From J054 sp963850255 (GTDB taxonomy: Bacteria; Pseudomonadota; Gammaproteobacteria; Steroidobacterales; GCA-2729495): 64,000 nucleotides of DNA. Every line of letters begins with the position of its first letter. The stretch's first letter is position 1. A model generated the notes under the pieces. The model had not been told where the DNA came from, searched no databases, and saw only the letters and a list, made by a program, of their open reading frames with translations. The stretch spans positions 310,001 through 374,000 of the forward strand of contig CAWKLL010000024.1 in the NCBI GenBank assembly GCA_963850255.1, in the 5' to 3' direction. Below are positions 41,938 through 49,939 of the stretch, piece by piece. The position numbers and the translations under genes are program-made.

Positions 41938-43160
41938 GATTCGCCTCCGGCGGCGCGGGTTTGCAAGATACCCGGCAAGGAAAGAATGCGCGCGAAGCCC
42001 AGCGCGTCCTGCGGTGTCCACTCACCCGCGGCTTCACCATAAACGCTGCGCGATGCGGCCATCAGTGAATGCGCGGATTGCAGACCCTCGACGAATACAC
42101 TGCCTGCCTGCAAGCGGAAGCTGACTTCACCGCTGACCCGCGCCTGCGAAGAGTCCAGCAGGGCTTCGATGTCCCGACACACGGGGTCAAGCTGCTTGCC
42201 CTCGTGAACGAAGTCGCCATAGGCTGCCGCGACACTATCCTTGATGCGTTGCTGCGGGCCGCTCAGCACCAGCTTCTCCAGTTCGCGATGGGTTACCAGC
42301 AGTACTTCGGCGGCGGGTGCCTCGAAGGCCACCCGGCCCTTGGTGCCCAGTACGGTGTCGCCCAGGTGAATGCCGCGTCCGATGCCATAGGCGCCGGCCA
42401 GTTGTTCGAGTGCCTCGATCAGCGCCACGGGCTGCATGGCCTGCCCATCCAGACTCACCGGTATGCCCTGTTCATAGGCGATGACGTGGCTGCTTGCCGC
42501 CGGCGCCGATCCGGTCAGGGCGCCGGGGGACAATACCCAGGCGTCTTCAGGAATTGACCCGGCCGAGTCCAGGGTTTCGGTGCCGCCAATGGACACGCCC
42601 CACAAACCGCGGTTAATGGAATAGGCCGAGGCCTTGGCCGGCACCGGTAGCTTGCGTTCTTCCAGGAACGCGACTTGTTCGTTGCGCACGAAGGCGTTGT
42701 CGCGCACCGGCGCGAGCACTTCCAGGCCGGGATTCACCGTGCGCAGCGCGACTTCGAAACGCACCTGGTCGTTGCCGGCTGCCGTACAGCCGTGGGCAAC
42801 GGTTTCGCCGCCGCGCTCGCGCGCGATTTCCGCCAGCAGCGTGGCCTGAATGCCACGCTCGGCACCCACGCACAGTGGGTACAGGTGTCCGCGCCGCACA
42901 TTGCCGGCGATCAGGTGACGAATCACCTGGTCGAAGAACCGCGGCCGGGCCTCCACCAGCACGTGTTCCTGGGCACCGAGGGTCAGGGCACGTGCCTCAA
43001 GTTCGCGCGCAGCGTCGGCGTCGAGTCCGCCGGTATTAATGGTGACGGTAACCACCGGGCGCTGATAGGTTTGCTTGAGCCAGGGCACACAGAAAGAAGT
43101 GTCCAGGCCGCCGGAAAAGGCCAGCACGATGGGCGAGGTTTTGGCTGTTGAGCTGTTCAT
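41934..43160 (-). CDS. argG: Argininosuccinate synthase
   Basis: 408 aa. ATP-pyrophosphatase N-terminus LAFSGGLDTSFCVPWLKQTY, with the P-loop SGGLDTS of this family. Joins citrulline and aspartate. First structural gene after argR (19 bp). The longer N-terminal Cys/Leu pattern and ETVAHGCTAAGNDQVRFEVA are typical. Confidence 0.95.
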   Translation of the reverse strand: MNSSTAKTSPIVLAFSGGLDTSFCVPWLKQTYQRPVVTVTINTGGLDADAARELEARALTLGAQEHVLVEARPRFFDQVIRHLIAGNVRRGHLYPLCVGAERGIQATLLAEIARERGGETVAHGCTAAGNDQVRFEVALRTVNPGLEVLAPVRDNAFVRNEQVAFLEERKLPVPAKASAYSINRGLWGVSIGGTETLDSAGSIPEDAWVLSPGALTGSAPAASSHVIAYEQGIPVSLDGQAMQPVALIEALEQLAGAYGIGRGIHLGDTVLGTKGRVAFEAPAAEVLLVTHRELEKLVLSGPQQRIKDSVAAAYGDFVHEGKQLDPVCRDIEALLDSSQARVSGEVSFRLQAGSVFVEGLQSAHSLMAASRSVYGEAAGEWTPQDALGFARILSLPGILQTRAAGGES

Positions 43161-43179
43161 GGGGTCTCGGTGGTCATGA

Positions 43180-43626
43180 CTAAATATCGAATTGTCCGCG
43201 CAGGCGGGCGATCAGGGTGCGTTGTTCGGCGGCAGTGCCGGTAGCAACAAAAATCGTGTCGTCGCCAGACAGCGTGCCGACGATTTCCGGCCAGCCGGCC
43301 CGGTCGAGAAACACCGCAACCCGCGAAGCGGCGCCGACGGCGGTGCGAATAACGGTCAGGTTGGGGCCAGCCGGGTCCACGCCGCGCAGATACTCTTCCG
43401 GGGGCAGGGCGCTGTCCGTCATTGAGGCGTCGGGCTGCTGGTAGCCGTCCGCCAGCTTGGTGATGCCGAGCTGACGCAGGTCCCGGCTGACGCTGGATTG
43501 GGTGGCCTCTATCCCGCGCGCGCGCAGCAGCCCAACCAGCTCAGCCTGGCGACCGATGCTGCGTTCACGAAGAATCTGGAGAATGGCCTGCTGGCGCTTC
43601 TCCTGTTGGGCGGTCTCCACGGGCAT
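43180..43626 (-). CDS. argR: ArgR family arginine repressor
   Basis: 148 aa from Met at 43626. Winged-helix DNA-binding domain (QAILQILRERSIGRQAELVG, TQSSVSRDLRQLGITKLADG) and a C-terminal hexamerisation and arginine-binding domain (VFLDRAGWPEIVGTLSGDD). A longer frame from 43668 is open, but its first codons lie in the operator-like palindromes, so the internal Met is preferred although its ribosome-binding site is poor. Likely arginine-responsive control of the operon and itself. Confidence 0.88.
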   Translation of the reverse strand: MPVETAQQEKRQQAILQILRERSIGRQAELVGLLRARGIEATQSSVSRDLRQLGITKLADGYQQPDASMTDSALPPEEYLRGVDPAGPNLTVIRTAVGAASRVAVFLDRAGWPEIVGTLSGDDTIFVATGTAAEQRTLIARLRGQFDI

Positions 43627-43630
43627 AATT

Positions 43631-43672
43631 AATGCGCATAATATTAAGAAGATGCGCATATTACGCATAATC
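43631..43672. promoter_or_regulatory. Candidate ArgR operators upstream of argR-argG
   Basis: ATGCGCAT occurs at 43632-43639 and again at 43652-43659, exactly 20 bp apart, with an adjacent ATTACGCATAAT. Paired palindromes two helical turns apart are the layout of E. coli ARG boxes, though this core differs from the TGAAT/ATTCA consensus. They overlap the argR 5' end, consistent with autoregulation. Confidence 0.5.
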
Positions 43673-43753
43673 TTCAGGCTGTCAAGGCAAACACCGGTCT
43701 CGATCCCTGAGCCTAACTGCTAAGCTGCGCCGCGTTTTAACGGGACGGTGAAC

Positions 43754-44434
43754 ATGGACGAGCTGGAAACCCTGGAAATTGAAACCGGACCGCAACCCGT
43801 CGCAGCCGTCATCTGGCTGCACGGCCTGGGTGCCGATGCCCACGACTTCGAACCGGTGGTGCCGATACTCAACCTGGGGCCCGATCGCCCCATGCGGTTT
43901 ATTTTTCCCAATGCGCCGGTGCAGCCAGTGACCATAAACGGCGGCATGAGCATGCGTTCCTGGTACGACATTCTCGGCCTGGAGGCGGGTAGTCGCGAGG
44001 ATGTTGCAGGCGTGCGCGCCATCGCCGGGCCGATTGCCGCCCTGCTGGACCGCGAGCAGCAACGCGGTCTGTCCGCTGACCGAATTCTCCTCGCCGGTTT
44101 TTCACAGGGTGGGGCGATGGCTTTGTATACCGGCTTGCGTTATCCGTCGCCGCTGGCCGGCATCCTGGCTTTGTCCTGTTACTTGCCGGACGCTGCCAGT
44201 CTCGAGGCAGAACTGCCGGCCGCCAATCGCGCGGTGCCGATCTTTATGGCGCATGGCAACGCGGATCCCGTGGTGGCGCCGAGCCTGGGCCAAAAGTCTT
44301 TTCAGCAATTACTGGCAGCCGGTTGTGAGGTAAGTTGGAAAAGTTACCCCATGCCGCACAGCGTGATACCCGAGGAGCTGGCAGACATTCGGCAATTTCT
44401 GGATGCGCAGGTCAGGCCGTTGGCGGCGCGCTAG
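43754..44434 (+). CDS. Carboxylesterase/phospholipase-type alpha/beta hydrolase
   Basis: 226 aa from the ATG at 43754 (a GTG at 43748 is also possible). The family (acyl-protein thioesterase-like) shows VIWLHGLGADAHDFEPVVPI, catalytic GFSQGGAM with Ser near residue 117, Asp in AHGNADPVV and His in YPMPHSV. Divergent from argR. It overlaps the convergent TANGO2-like gene at its 3' end by 23 bp. Confidence 0.9.
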   Translation: MDELETLEIETGPQPVAAVIWLHGLGADAHDFEPVVPILNLGPDRPMRFIFPNAPVQPVTINGGMSMRSWYDILGLEAGSREDVAGVRAIAGPIAALLDREQQRGLSADRILLAGFSQGGAMALYTGLRYPSPLAGILALSCYLPDAASLEAELPAANRAVPIFMAHGNADPVVAPSLGQKSFQQLLAAGCEVSWKSYPMPHSVIPEELADIRQFLDAQVRPLAAR

Positions 44435-45170
44435 TCTGAAAGCCAATTTCTGATTCACCGGCCAGTTGTCCCTGCGCATCAAAACGACGTTCCAGCAGCG
44501 TTGCCTGACCATCGCTTGCCAGCATTAGCAGCGTGCTGGCGCGCGTACCGTATTCGGCGTCGATGAGAAACGGCGTTGCGCTGAAGCGATGGGGTCCGCC
44601 GGCAGCGACGCGCTCGCGCTCTGCCAGCAAGCCAAACAAATCGTCTGCCGAGGGTTCCTCTGCGTCCAGTACCTGGCGCATACCGGCACGTAAATAGGCG
44701 GCCTTCGGCCAGTCTTCCATCGGCGCAGCGTTGCAAATGGCGCTGATTCCCGTAAGCCTGTGCAGCGCATGCTGGCCCGGACTCGGTTCGCACAGCCGCT
44801 GTACCCGATTGGCCTGGCCCAGCACCAGGCAGAAGCCCGCGTAGCTAGTTGCCTGGGCCGCCAGCGCGGTGAGGAAGTCGCCGGCGCTGACCTCGGCGCG
44901 CAGGTAATTGCTCACCAGGTGACCGCGACTGGGCGCCTGCGCCTGTGGCGCAGGTTTGGCGGGCTGGTTGGTGACCATGGCGAAGCGCGCCTGGCGATCC
45001 ACTGCCAGCCAGCTGCCCATGGCCTGCAAATCGCGTCCGCCGCAAATCCCGGGGGCATCCGGCCACCAGTCTGCGGCTGCACTGGGTCGCGCATGCAGTT
45101 CATCGCGATTACCGGCCACCACCAGCGGGTAACGCGGGTGACTATCGACGGCGACAGCGACCAGGCACAT
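44412..45170 (-). CDS. NRDE (TANGO2-like) family protein
   Basis: 252 aa. N-terminal Cys2 (MCLVAVAVDSHPRYPLVVAG) and the hallmark NRDE motif (GNRDELHARP) at about residue 20. Cys2 after Met suggests an N-terminal-nucleophile fold. TANGO2 proteins are linked to heme or lipid handling, but the bacterial function is unknown. Start is 3 bp after the nudC stop. Confidence 0.88.
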   Translation of the reverse strand: MCLVAVAVDSHPRYPLVVAGNRDELHARPSAAADWWPDAPGICGGRDLQAMGSWLAVDRQARFAMVTNQPAKPAPQAQAPSRGHLVSNYLRAEVSAGDFLTALAAQATSYAGFCLVLGQANRVQRLCEPSPGQHALHRLTGISAICNAAPMEDWPKAAYLRAGMRQVLDAEEPSADDLFGLLAERERVAAGGPHRFSATPFLIDAEYGTRASTLLMLASDGQATLLERRFDAQGQLAGESEIGFQTSAPPTA

Positions 45171-45173
45171 AGC

Positions 45174-46163
45174 CTAGTTGGCTGCGTCGCCCGGGCGACG
45201 TATACGCAACGGGGGCCCGGCCAGGCCCAGTTCCGCCAGACCCGGCTCGCCGTCGCGATCAAACCAGGCTTCGATCAGTTTGAAAGCCACCGAGGTCGGC
45301 GGCGGCAGGGTGACCTCGCGGGCCAGGATTTGCGCGCGGGTCAACCAGCGTGCCTCGGCCAGTTCGCCGTCGTTGTAGCGCAGCTCGGTGGTGTTCGCGT
45401 CGGCGTGAAAGCCAATCATGAGTGCCGCCGGAAACGGCCAGGGTTGCGATGCGAGGTAGCGGCAGTTAGTCACGCGCACGTTGGTTTCCTCGTGCACTTC
45501 GCGGCGCACTGCATCCTCGAGACTTTCGCCCGGCTCAACAAATCCGGCCAGGGTAGAAAAGCGGTGATCTGGCCAGCTCGGTTGCCGACCGAGCAAGCAG
45601 CGTTCCTGGTCCTGAACCAGAACAATAATGGCCGGATCCAGACGCGGAAAGCTGCGATGGCCGCAAGTTTGATCCGTGCAGGCCATCACGAAGCCCGCCT
45701 GCTCGGGTTCGTTCTTGCGCCCGCAGCTACCGCAATAGGTGTGTCGATCCTGCCAACTGATCATGGCGCGCGCGTAGGCGATCAGGCTGGCGTCGTCGGC
45801 CGGCAGATGGCTCATGGCATCGCGCAATTCAACGAACTCGCCGCCCGCCGGAAAATCTTGCGGCTGTTGGTCGGGCAGTCGCAAGGCGAAAAGAAACCGT
45901 TGATCCTGTTCACCGAGAAATATCGCCTGTTCCATTGCGACCTCGGTTTGGCCCAGCTGATCGCGACTCAACAGCAAGGCGGCCTGCTCGTGAACCAGGC
46001 AGCGATGCTGCCAGATGGGCACGAAGCGCGTATCCGGGTGCGCGTAAATTTTTGCCAGTTCGGCGGGATCACTGCGCAGTTCGCCGCGGCGATCCATCGG
46101 TCCGCCGGCAAAGGTGGTGTGAATTTCGCGCGTGTTCACCCGGTTCGCGCGGCGGCGTTGCAA
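45174..46163 (-). CDS. nudC: NADH pyrophosphatase / RNA decapping Nudix enzyme NudC
   Basis: 329 aa. Zinc ribbon in the middle (CGSCGRKN then CTDQTCGHRSFP) and Nudix box GFVEPGESLEDAVRREVHEE, with the family SQPWPFPAALM motif after. Cleaves NADH and NAD-capped RNA. Met at 46097 is an alternative start. The 5' end overlaps the FlhC-like gene by 28 bp. Confidence 0.92.
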   Translation of the reverse strand: MQRRRANRVNTREIHTTFAGGPMDRRGELRSDPAELAKIYAHPDTRFVPIWQHRCLVHEQAALLLSRDQLGQTEVAMEQAIFLGEQDQRFLFALRLPDQQPQDFPAGGEFVELRDAMSHLPADDASLIAYARAMISWQDRHTYCGSCGRKNEPEQAGFVMACTDQTCGHRSFPRLDPAIIVLVQDQERCLLGRQPSWPDHRFSTLAGFVEPGESLEDAVRREVHEETNVRVTNCRYLASQPWPFPAALMIGFHADANTTELRYNDGELAEARWLTRAQILAREVTLPPPTSVAFKLIEAWFDRDGEPGLAELGLAGPPLRIRRPGDAAN

Positions 46164-46717
46164 TCACGCCGCTTCATGTCGCAGGTAGGACAGCGTTGAT
46201 AATCGAGGGCATAACGATCCTGCACATAGCGGGCATCGCAGCTCTCGCATTGCGCGAAAAATAATTCTCGACTATCCACCAGTGAATGATAGAGGTTCCA
46301 GGCCCATTCAAACGATAGCTGCGGTTCGTCAGCGAGACTGCTATAGGTTTCAAAGGCCTGGCAAAGTCGCTGGCCGATATTCAGCGGGTCCAGGCCGTTA
46401 GGCTGAGCGCAGCCGCCTAGCTCGTCCATTTGTGTCGCGCCACAATAGACGAACAGGCACCCCAGCAGGGTGGCTTCCGCCTGGCGCTGGCCGTTGCTGA
46501 CAAATCGGTCGATTTGTTGCGGGGTTTTGCCGCGCCGGCGTTTCACCGTCAGCCCTTCGTTACCCACGAAATAGCTGTTAAAGAGTTTGCGCACCCGGTC
46601 CTCGGTAAAACCGGTACAGGCGCGAATCGTGCCGGTACGTGCCTCATGCCGGATCATGCGCATGGCCAGCTCGAATTTATCCAGTTCGCCCGCATAGCGT
46701 TGGTCGGTTACCCGCAT
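46136..46717 (-). CDS. FlhC-like transcriptional activator
   Basis: 193 aa. Similar over its whole length to FlhC, by my memory-based comparison: FELAMRMIRHEARTGTI and VRKLFNSYFVG in the N-terminal helical domain, then four zinc cysteines at 157, 160, 176 and 179 (QCESC ... RCPTC), exactly the spacing class of FlhC. FlhC normally acts with FlhD in a D4C2 complex on flagellar genes. No flagellar gene is visible here. Divergent FlhD-like gene 123 bp away. Confidence 0.8.
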   Translation of the reverse strand: MRVTDQRYAGELDKFELAMRMIRHEARTGTIRACTGFTEDRVRKLFNSYFVGNEGLTVKRRRGKTPQQIDRFVSNGQRQAEATLLGCLFVYCGATQMDELGGCAQPNGLDPLNIGQRLCQAFETYSSLADEPQLSFEWAWNLYHSLVDSRELFFAQCESCDARYVQDRYALDYQRCPTCDMKRRDCNAAARTG

Positions 46718-46840
46718 GGTCTTTTCTCCGCAGTTGTTGTGGATTCAGACATTTTTGCCCGAATCAGGCTAAAAAATACCTTTTATGGTCCATTTTTCCC
46801 ATATATAGTAAATCCAGCCGTCAGTCAGCGGAGTTGGAGA

Positions 46841-47470
46841 ATGCAGTGCGAAGCCCCGGATAAACGCTTTTTTGGCGAATTACAGGATCTGAACCGTGAA
46901 TTTCTGGCCCTGCTGACGGATTCGCGCGCCGGCGAAGCCGCCTGGCGATCGCTGGGCCTGGCGCCGGCTACCGCCAGCCAATTGCGCAGTCTTAGCGCCG
47001 CCGAGCTGGATTTCATAGCCTCAGTGCCCGGCTTGCTGGCCGACTTCCGTCGCTTGCCCGGTTCGCTGGGTGTTTCGGAACAGCTTCCCGCAGACGCAAC
47101 GCTGGACAGCGAGTGGTTGCAGGCTGCCGCGGTGTTCACGGCCGGCTTGCTCACCTACCTGTGGCAACTGTCGCGACGCGACCGCTTGCTGACCGCCATA
47201 TGCCTGGGTCCGGGTCCGGATCCTCGGCAGCGTATCCGCGCCGTCAGTTTCAAGGATATCCAGCACTGCGCGATGCATAGCGCAGCAGACTTGCGCACCC
47301 GACTTGGCTGGCACCCGCACTGGTGGGCAGACCTGGTGGAGGCAGCCCGCAGCGGTGATATCGACCAGCGCGAACGTTGCCGACTTGATTTCATCGCCCT
47401 GGGTCTGGGCCGCGATCCTGCGCGGGCTTTTCCGCGTGGCAATAACGCACAACGTCCATCAGGCCGATAG
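46841..47470 (+). CDS. Tandem FlhD-like protein, divergent from FlhC-like gene
   Basis: 209 aa. Residues about 15-71 match the helical core of FlhD (LQDLNREFLALLTDS, AWRSLGLAPATASQLRSLSA). A second such unit starts at about 99 (FTAGLLTYLWQLSRRDRLLT, CLGPGPDPRQRIRAVSFKDI). Over 23 positions the two align at a fixed 84-residue offset without gaps (for example LRSLSAAEL against IRAVSFKDI). So this looks like a fused FlhD dimer. The ATG at 46841 is chosen because the FlhD-like region starts right after it. Confidence 0.65.
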   Translation: MQCEAPDKRFFGELQDLNREFLALLTDSRAGEAAWRSLGLAPATASQLRSLSAAELDFIASVPGLLADFRRLPGSLGVSEQLPADATLDSEWLQAAAVFTAGLLTYLWQLSRRDRLLTAICLGPGPDPRQRIRAVSFKDIQHCAMHSAADLRTRLGWHPHWWADLVEAARSGDIDQRERCRLDFIALGLGRDPARAFPRGNNAQRPSGR

Positions 47471-47522
47471 CAGGGCAGGACTCGGTTGGCATGTCGGGAG
47501 CAGGAATGCACAATGCGCCGCC

Positions 47523-48488
47523 ATGCCTGCCCTGTCCCTGCGAAATCTGACCAAGGTCTACGCCAACGGCGTGCAGGCACTAAAAGGCATCGATCTGGAT
47601 GTCAGCCAGGGCGATTTCTTTGCCTTGCTGGGCCCCAACGGCGCGGGCAAAACGACGGCCATCGGCATCGTCACCTCGCTGGTTAACAAGACCGGCGGGG
47701 AAGTCAGGATTTTTGGGCATAGCCTGGATGGCGAACTGGCCGCGGCCAAGTCCTTTTTGGGTGTGGTGCCACAGGAGATCAACCTCAATCAGTTTGATCG
47801 ACTGGATAACATTGTTATGTGCCAGGCGGGTTTTTACGGGCTAGGCAAGCGCGAAGCTGCGGCACGCACCCAGGAATGCCTGGAACAACTCCAGCTCTGG
47901 GATCGGCGCAAGGAGATCGCGCGCAACCTGTCCGGCGGCATGAAACGTCGACTGATGATTGCGCGGGCCCTGGTTCATCAGCCCAGGCTGCTGATTCTTG
48001 ACGAGCCGACGGCCGGTGTCGACATCGAGATCCGTCGCTCCATGTGGGAGTTCCTGAGCCAGGTCAATGACGCCGGTACGACCATCATCCTGACCACCCA
48101 CTATCTTGAAGAAGCTGAAACCCTCTGTCGGCATGTAGCGATTATCGATCAGGGCCTGATCATCGAGCATGACGAAATGCGCAACGTGCTGGGCAAATTA
48201 CACAGCGAAATTTTTGTGCTGAATACGCGTGACCCCATCGTGCAACTGCCGACGGACAGCGGCTACAGTCTGACCCAGCGCGGTAGCCAGGAACTCGAGG
48301 TGGAGATCAATCGCGATCAGGATCTGAATGGCGTTTTTGTGGCGCTGAGTCAGGCCGATGTCCATGTGATCAGCATGCGCAACAAGTCTAATCGCCTGGA
48401 AGAAGTGTTCTTTCGCCTGACCGAGCGCGGCGGCCAGCCCGAAATGCCGGCCAAGCCAGAGCCTTACCCGCCCGAGGTGGCCTCATGA
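47523..48488 (+). CDS. yadG: ABC transporter ATP-binding protein (YadG-like)
   Basis: 321 aa. Walker A GPNGAGKTT, signature LSGGMKRRLMIARAL, Walker B LLILDEPTAGVD, and H-loop TTHYLEEAE. Drug/polysaccharide ABC-2 export type. A C-terminal domain of about 90 residues is extra. Start at the ATG at 47523 because this opens the conserved strand; the longer frame overlaps the previous gene. Overlaps the permease by 4 bp. Confidence 0.92.
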   Translation: MPALSLRNLTKVYANGVQALKGIDLDVSQGDFFALLGPNGAGKTTAIGIVTSLVNKTGGEVRIFGHSLDGELAAAKSFLGVVPQEINLNQFDRLDNIVMCQAGFYGLGKREAAARTQECLEQLQLWDRRKEIARNLSGGMKRRLMIARALVHQPRLLILDEPTAGVDIEIRRSMWEFLSQVNDAGTTIILTTHYLEEAETLCRHVAIIDQGLIIEHDEMRNVLGKLHSEIFVLNTRDPIVQLPTDSGYSLTQRGSQELEVEINRDQDLNGVFVALSQADVHVISMRNKSNRLEEVFFRLTERGGQPEMPAKPEPYPPEVAS

Positions 48489-49258
48489 ATCTGCGCGGCC
48501 AGCTGATCGCGCTGTTGACCCTGGCCGAGAAAGAAATGCGGCGCGTGTTCCGCATCTGGGTGCAGACCATCGTGCCGCCGGCCATCACCATGGCCTTATA
48601 CTTTTTAATCTTCGGCACCCTGATTGGCAAGCGCATCGGAGAGATGGGTGGCTTCGACTACATGCAATACATCGCCCCGGGCCTGATCATGATGTCGGTG
48701 ATCACCAATTCCTATGGCAACGTCGTCTCTTCGTTTTTTAGCGCCAAGTACAACCGACATCTTGAAGAGATGCTGGTTTCGCCCATGCCCAACTATGCGA
48801 TTGTGCTCGGGCATGTGCTCGGCGGCGTGATGCGCGGTCTGCTGGTCGGCCTGGTCGTCACCGTGATCGCGCTGTTCTTTACACGTTTACAGGTCTATAA
48901 CCTGGCGATTACGGCAAGCGTGGTGATTCTGACTGCGGTGGTTTTTTCTCTCGGTGGCCTTATCAATGCCATTTTTGCGCGCAAGTTCGATGATGTTTCC
49001 ATTGTGCCGTCTTTCGTGTTGGCGCCGCTGACCTATCTGGGCGGCGTGTTTTATTCAATTTCCCTGCTACCGGAATTCGCCCAGACCCTGTCAAAAATGA
49101 ATCCCATTCTTTACATGGTCAATGCTTTTCGCTACGGCATGCTGGGTGAGTCAGATATCGATATAGGTATGGCCTACGGCATAATTTTGCTGTTTGTCGT
49201 GGGTTTGTTTTCCGTCAGTTTGTTCCTGATCGATCGTGGTTACGGCATCCGCGACTAG
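48485..49258 (+). CDS. yadH: ABC-2 type transporter permease (YadH-like)
   Basis: 257 aa with six predicted membrane segments and the ABC-2 permease pattern (MRRVFRIWVQTIVPPAITMA, FAPLTYLGGVFYSISLLPEF-like end, NPILYMVNAFRYGMLG). Partner of the ATPase immediately upstream. Substrate unknown; YadGH resembles exporters of the same subfamily. Confidence 0.92.
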   Translation: MNLRGQLIALLTLAEKEMRRVFRIWVQTIVPPAITMALYFLIFGTLIGKRIGEMGGFDYMQYIAPGLIMMSVITNSYGNVVSSFFSAKYNRHLEEMLVSPMPNYAIVLGHVLGGVMRGLLVGLVVTVIALFFTRLQVYNLAITASVVILTAVVFSLGGLINAIFARKFDDVSIVPSFVLAPLTYLGGVFYSISLLPEFAQTLSKMNPILYMVNAFRYGMLGESDIDIGMAYGIILLFVVGLFSVSLFLIDRGYGIRD

Positions 49259-49294
49259 CCTGACTCGCTCGCCCTGGCCGGCGCTTGCTGCCTG

Positions 49295-49939
49295 ATGTGC
49301 GGCCGGTTCGCGTTCTACTCGCCCCAGGAAGCCATCAGCGAACTGTTTGGCGTGGATTTTCCGCTGGCCCTTGAGCCGCGCTATAACGTCGCCCCCAGTC
49401 AGTACGTCGCGGCGATTCGCGCCGATCAGCAAGGCCAACCGGCCGCGGCCATGTTGCGCTGGGGCCTGGTACCGAGCTGGGCCAAGGACGCGGCTATTGG
49501 CCACCGCATGATCAATGCGCGCGCCGAGACGGTGGCTGAGAAACCGTCTTTTCGAGCGGCTTTTCGGCGCCGCCGTTGCGTCATCCTGGCTGACGGATTC
49601 TACGAATGGCAGGCCGGCGCCGATGGCAAGCAACCACACTATATTTGCGCCGCCGATGGTCAGGCTTTCGCCATGGCGGGTTTATGGGAACACTGGGAGC
49701 GCGGACCGGAGCCGCTTGAGACCTGCACCATTATTACCACCCAGGCCAATCAGTTCATGGCTGAGCTGCATCAGCGCATGCCTGTGGTTCTGGCGCCCGA
49801 ACAAGTTCCGGAGTGGATAAGCGCGGGTGGTGTGCGCCTGCTGCAGCCTTGTGCAGAAGACCGCCTGATTGCACGAGCGGTGAGTCGCGCCGTAAACAAT
49901 CCCACCCACCAGGGCGCAGACTTGATCGCGCCGCTTTAA
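49295..49939 (+). CDS. SRAP (YedK/HMCES) family protein
   Basis: 214 aa. Catalytic Cys2 directly after Met (MCGRFAFY), active-site Glu in DGFYEWQ, and His in ELHQRMPVVL. These proteins crosslink to abasic sites in single-stranded DNA and self-release. Tandem Asn36-type motif RYNVAPSQ is conserved. Lies 37 bp after yadH. Confidence 0.93.
   Translation: MCGRFAFYSPQEAISELFGVDFPLALEPRYNVAPSQYVAAIRADQQGQPAAAMLRWGLVPSWAKDAAIGHRMINARAETVAEKPSFRAAFRRRRCVILADGFYEWQAGADGKQPHYICAADGQAFAMAGLWEHWERGPEPLETCTIITTQANQFMAELHQRMPVVLAPEQVPEWISAGGVRLLQPCAEDRLIARAVSRAVNNPTHQGADLIAPL

Noticed and set aside
44760..46199. 479-codon plus-strand open frame
   Set aside because: Antisense to two good genes (TANGO2-like and nudC); high GC makes long shadow frames common, and its sequence is not protein-like.
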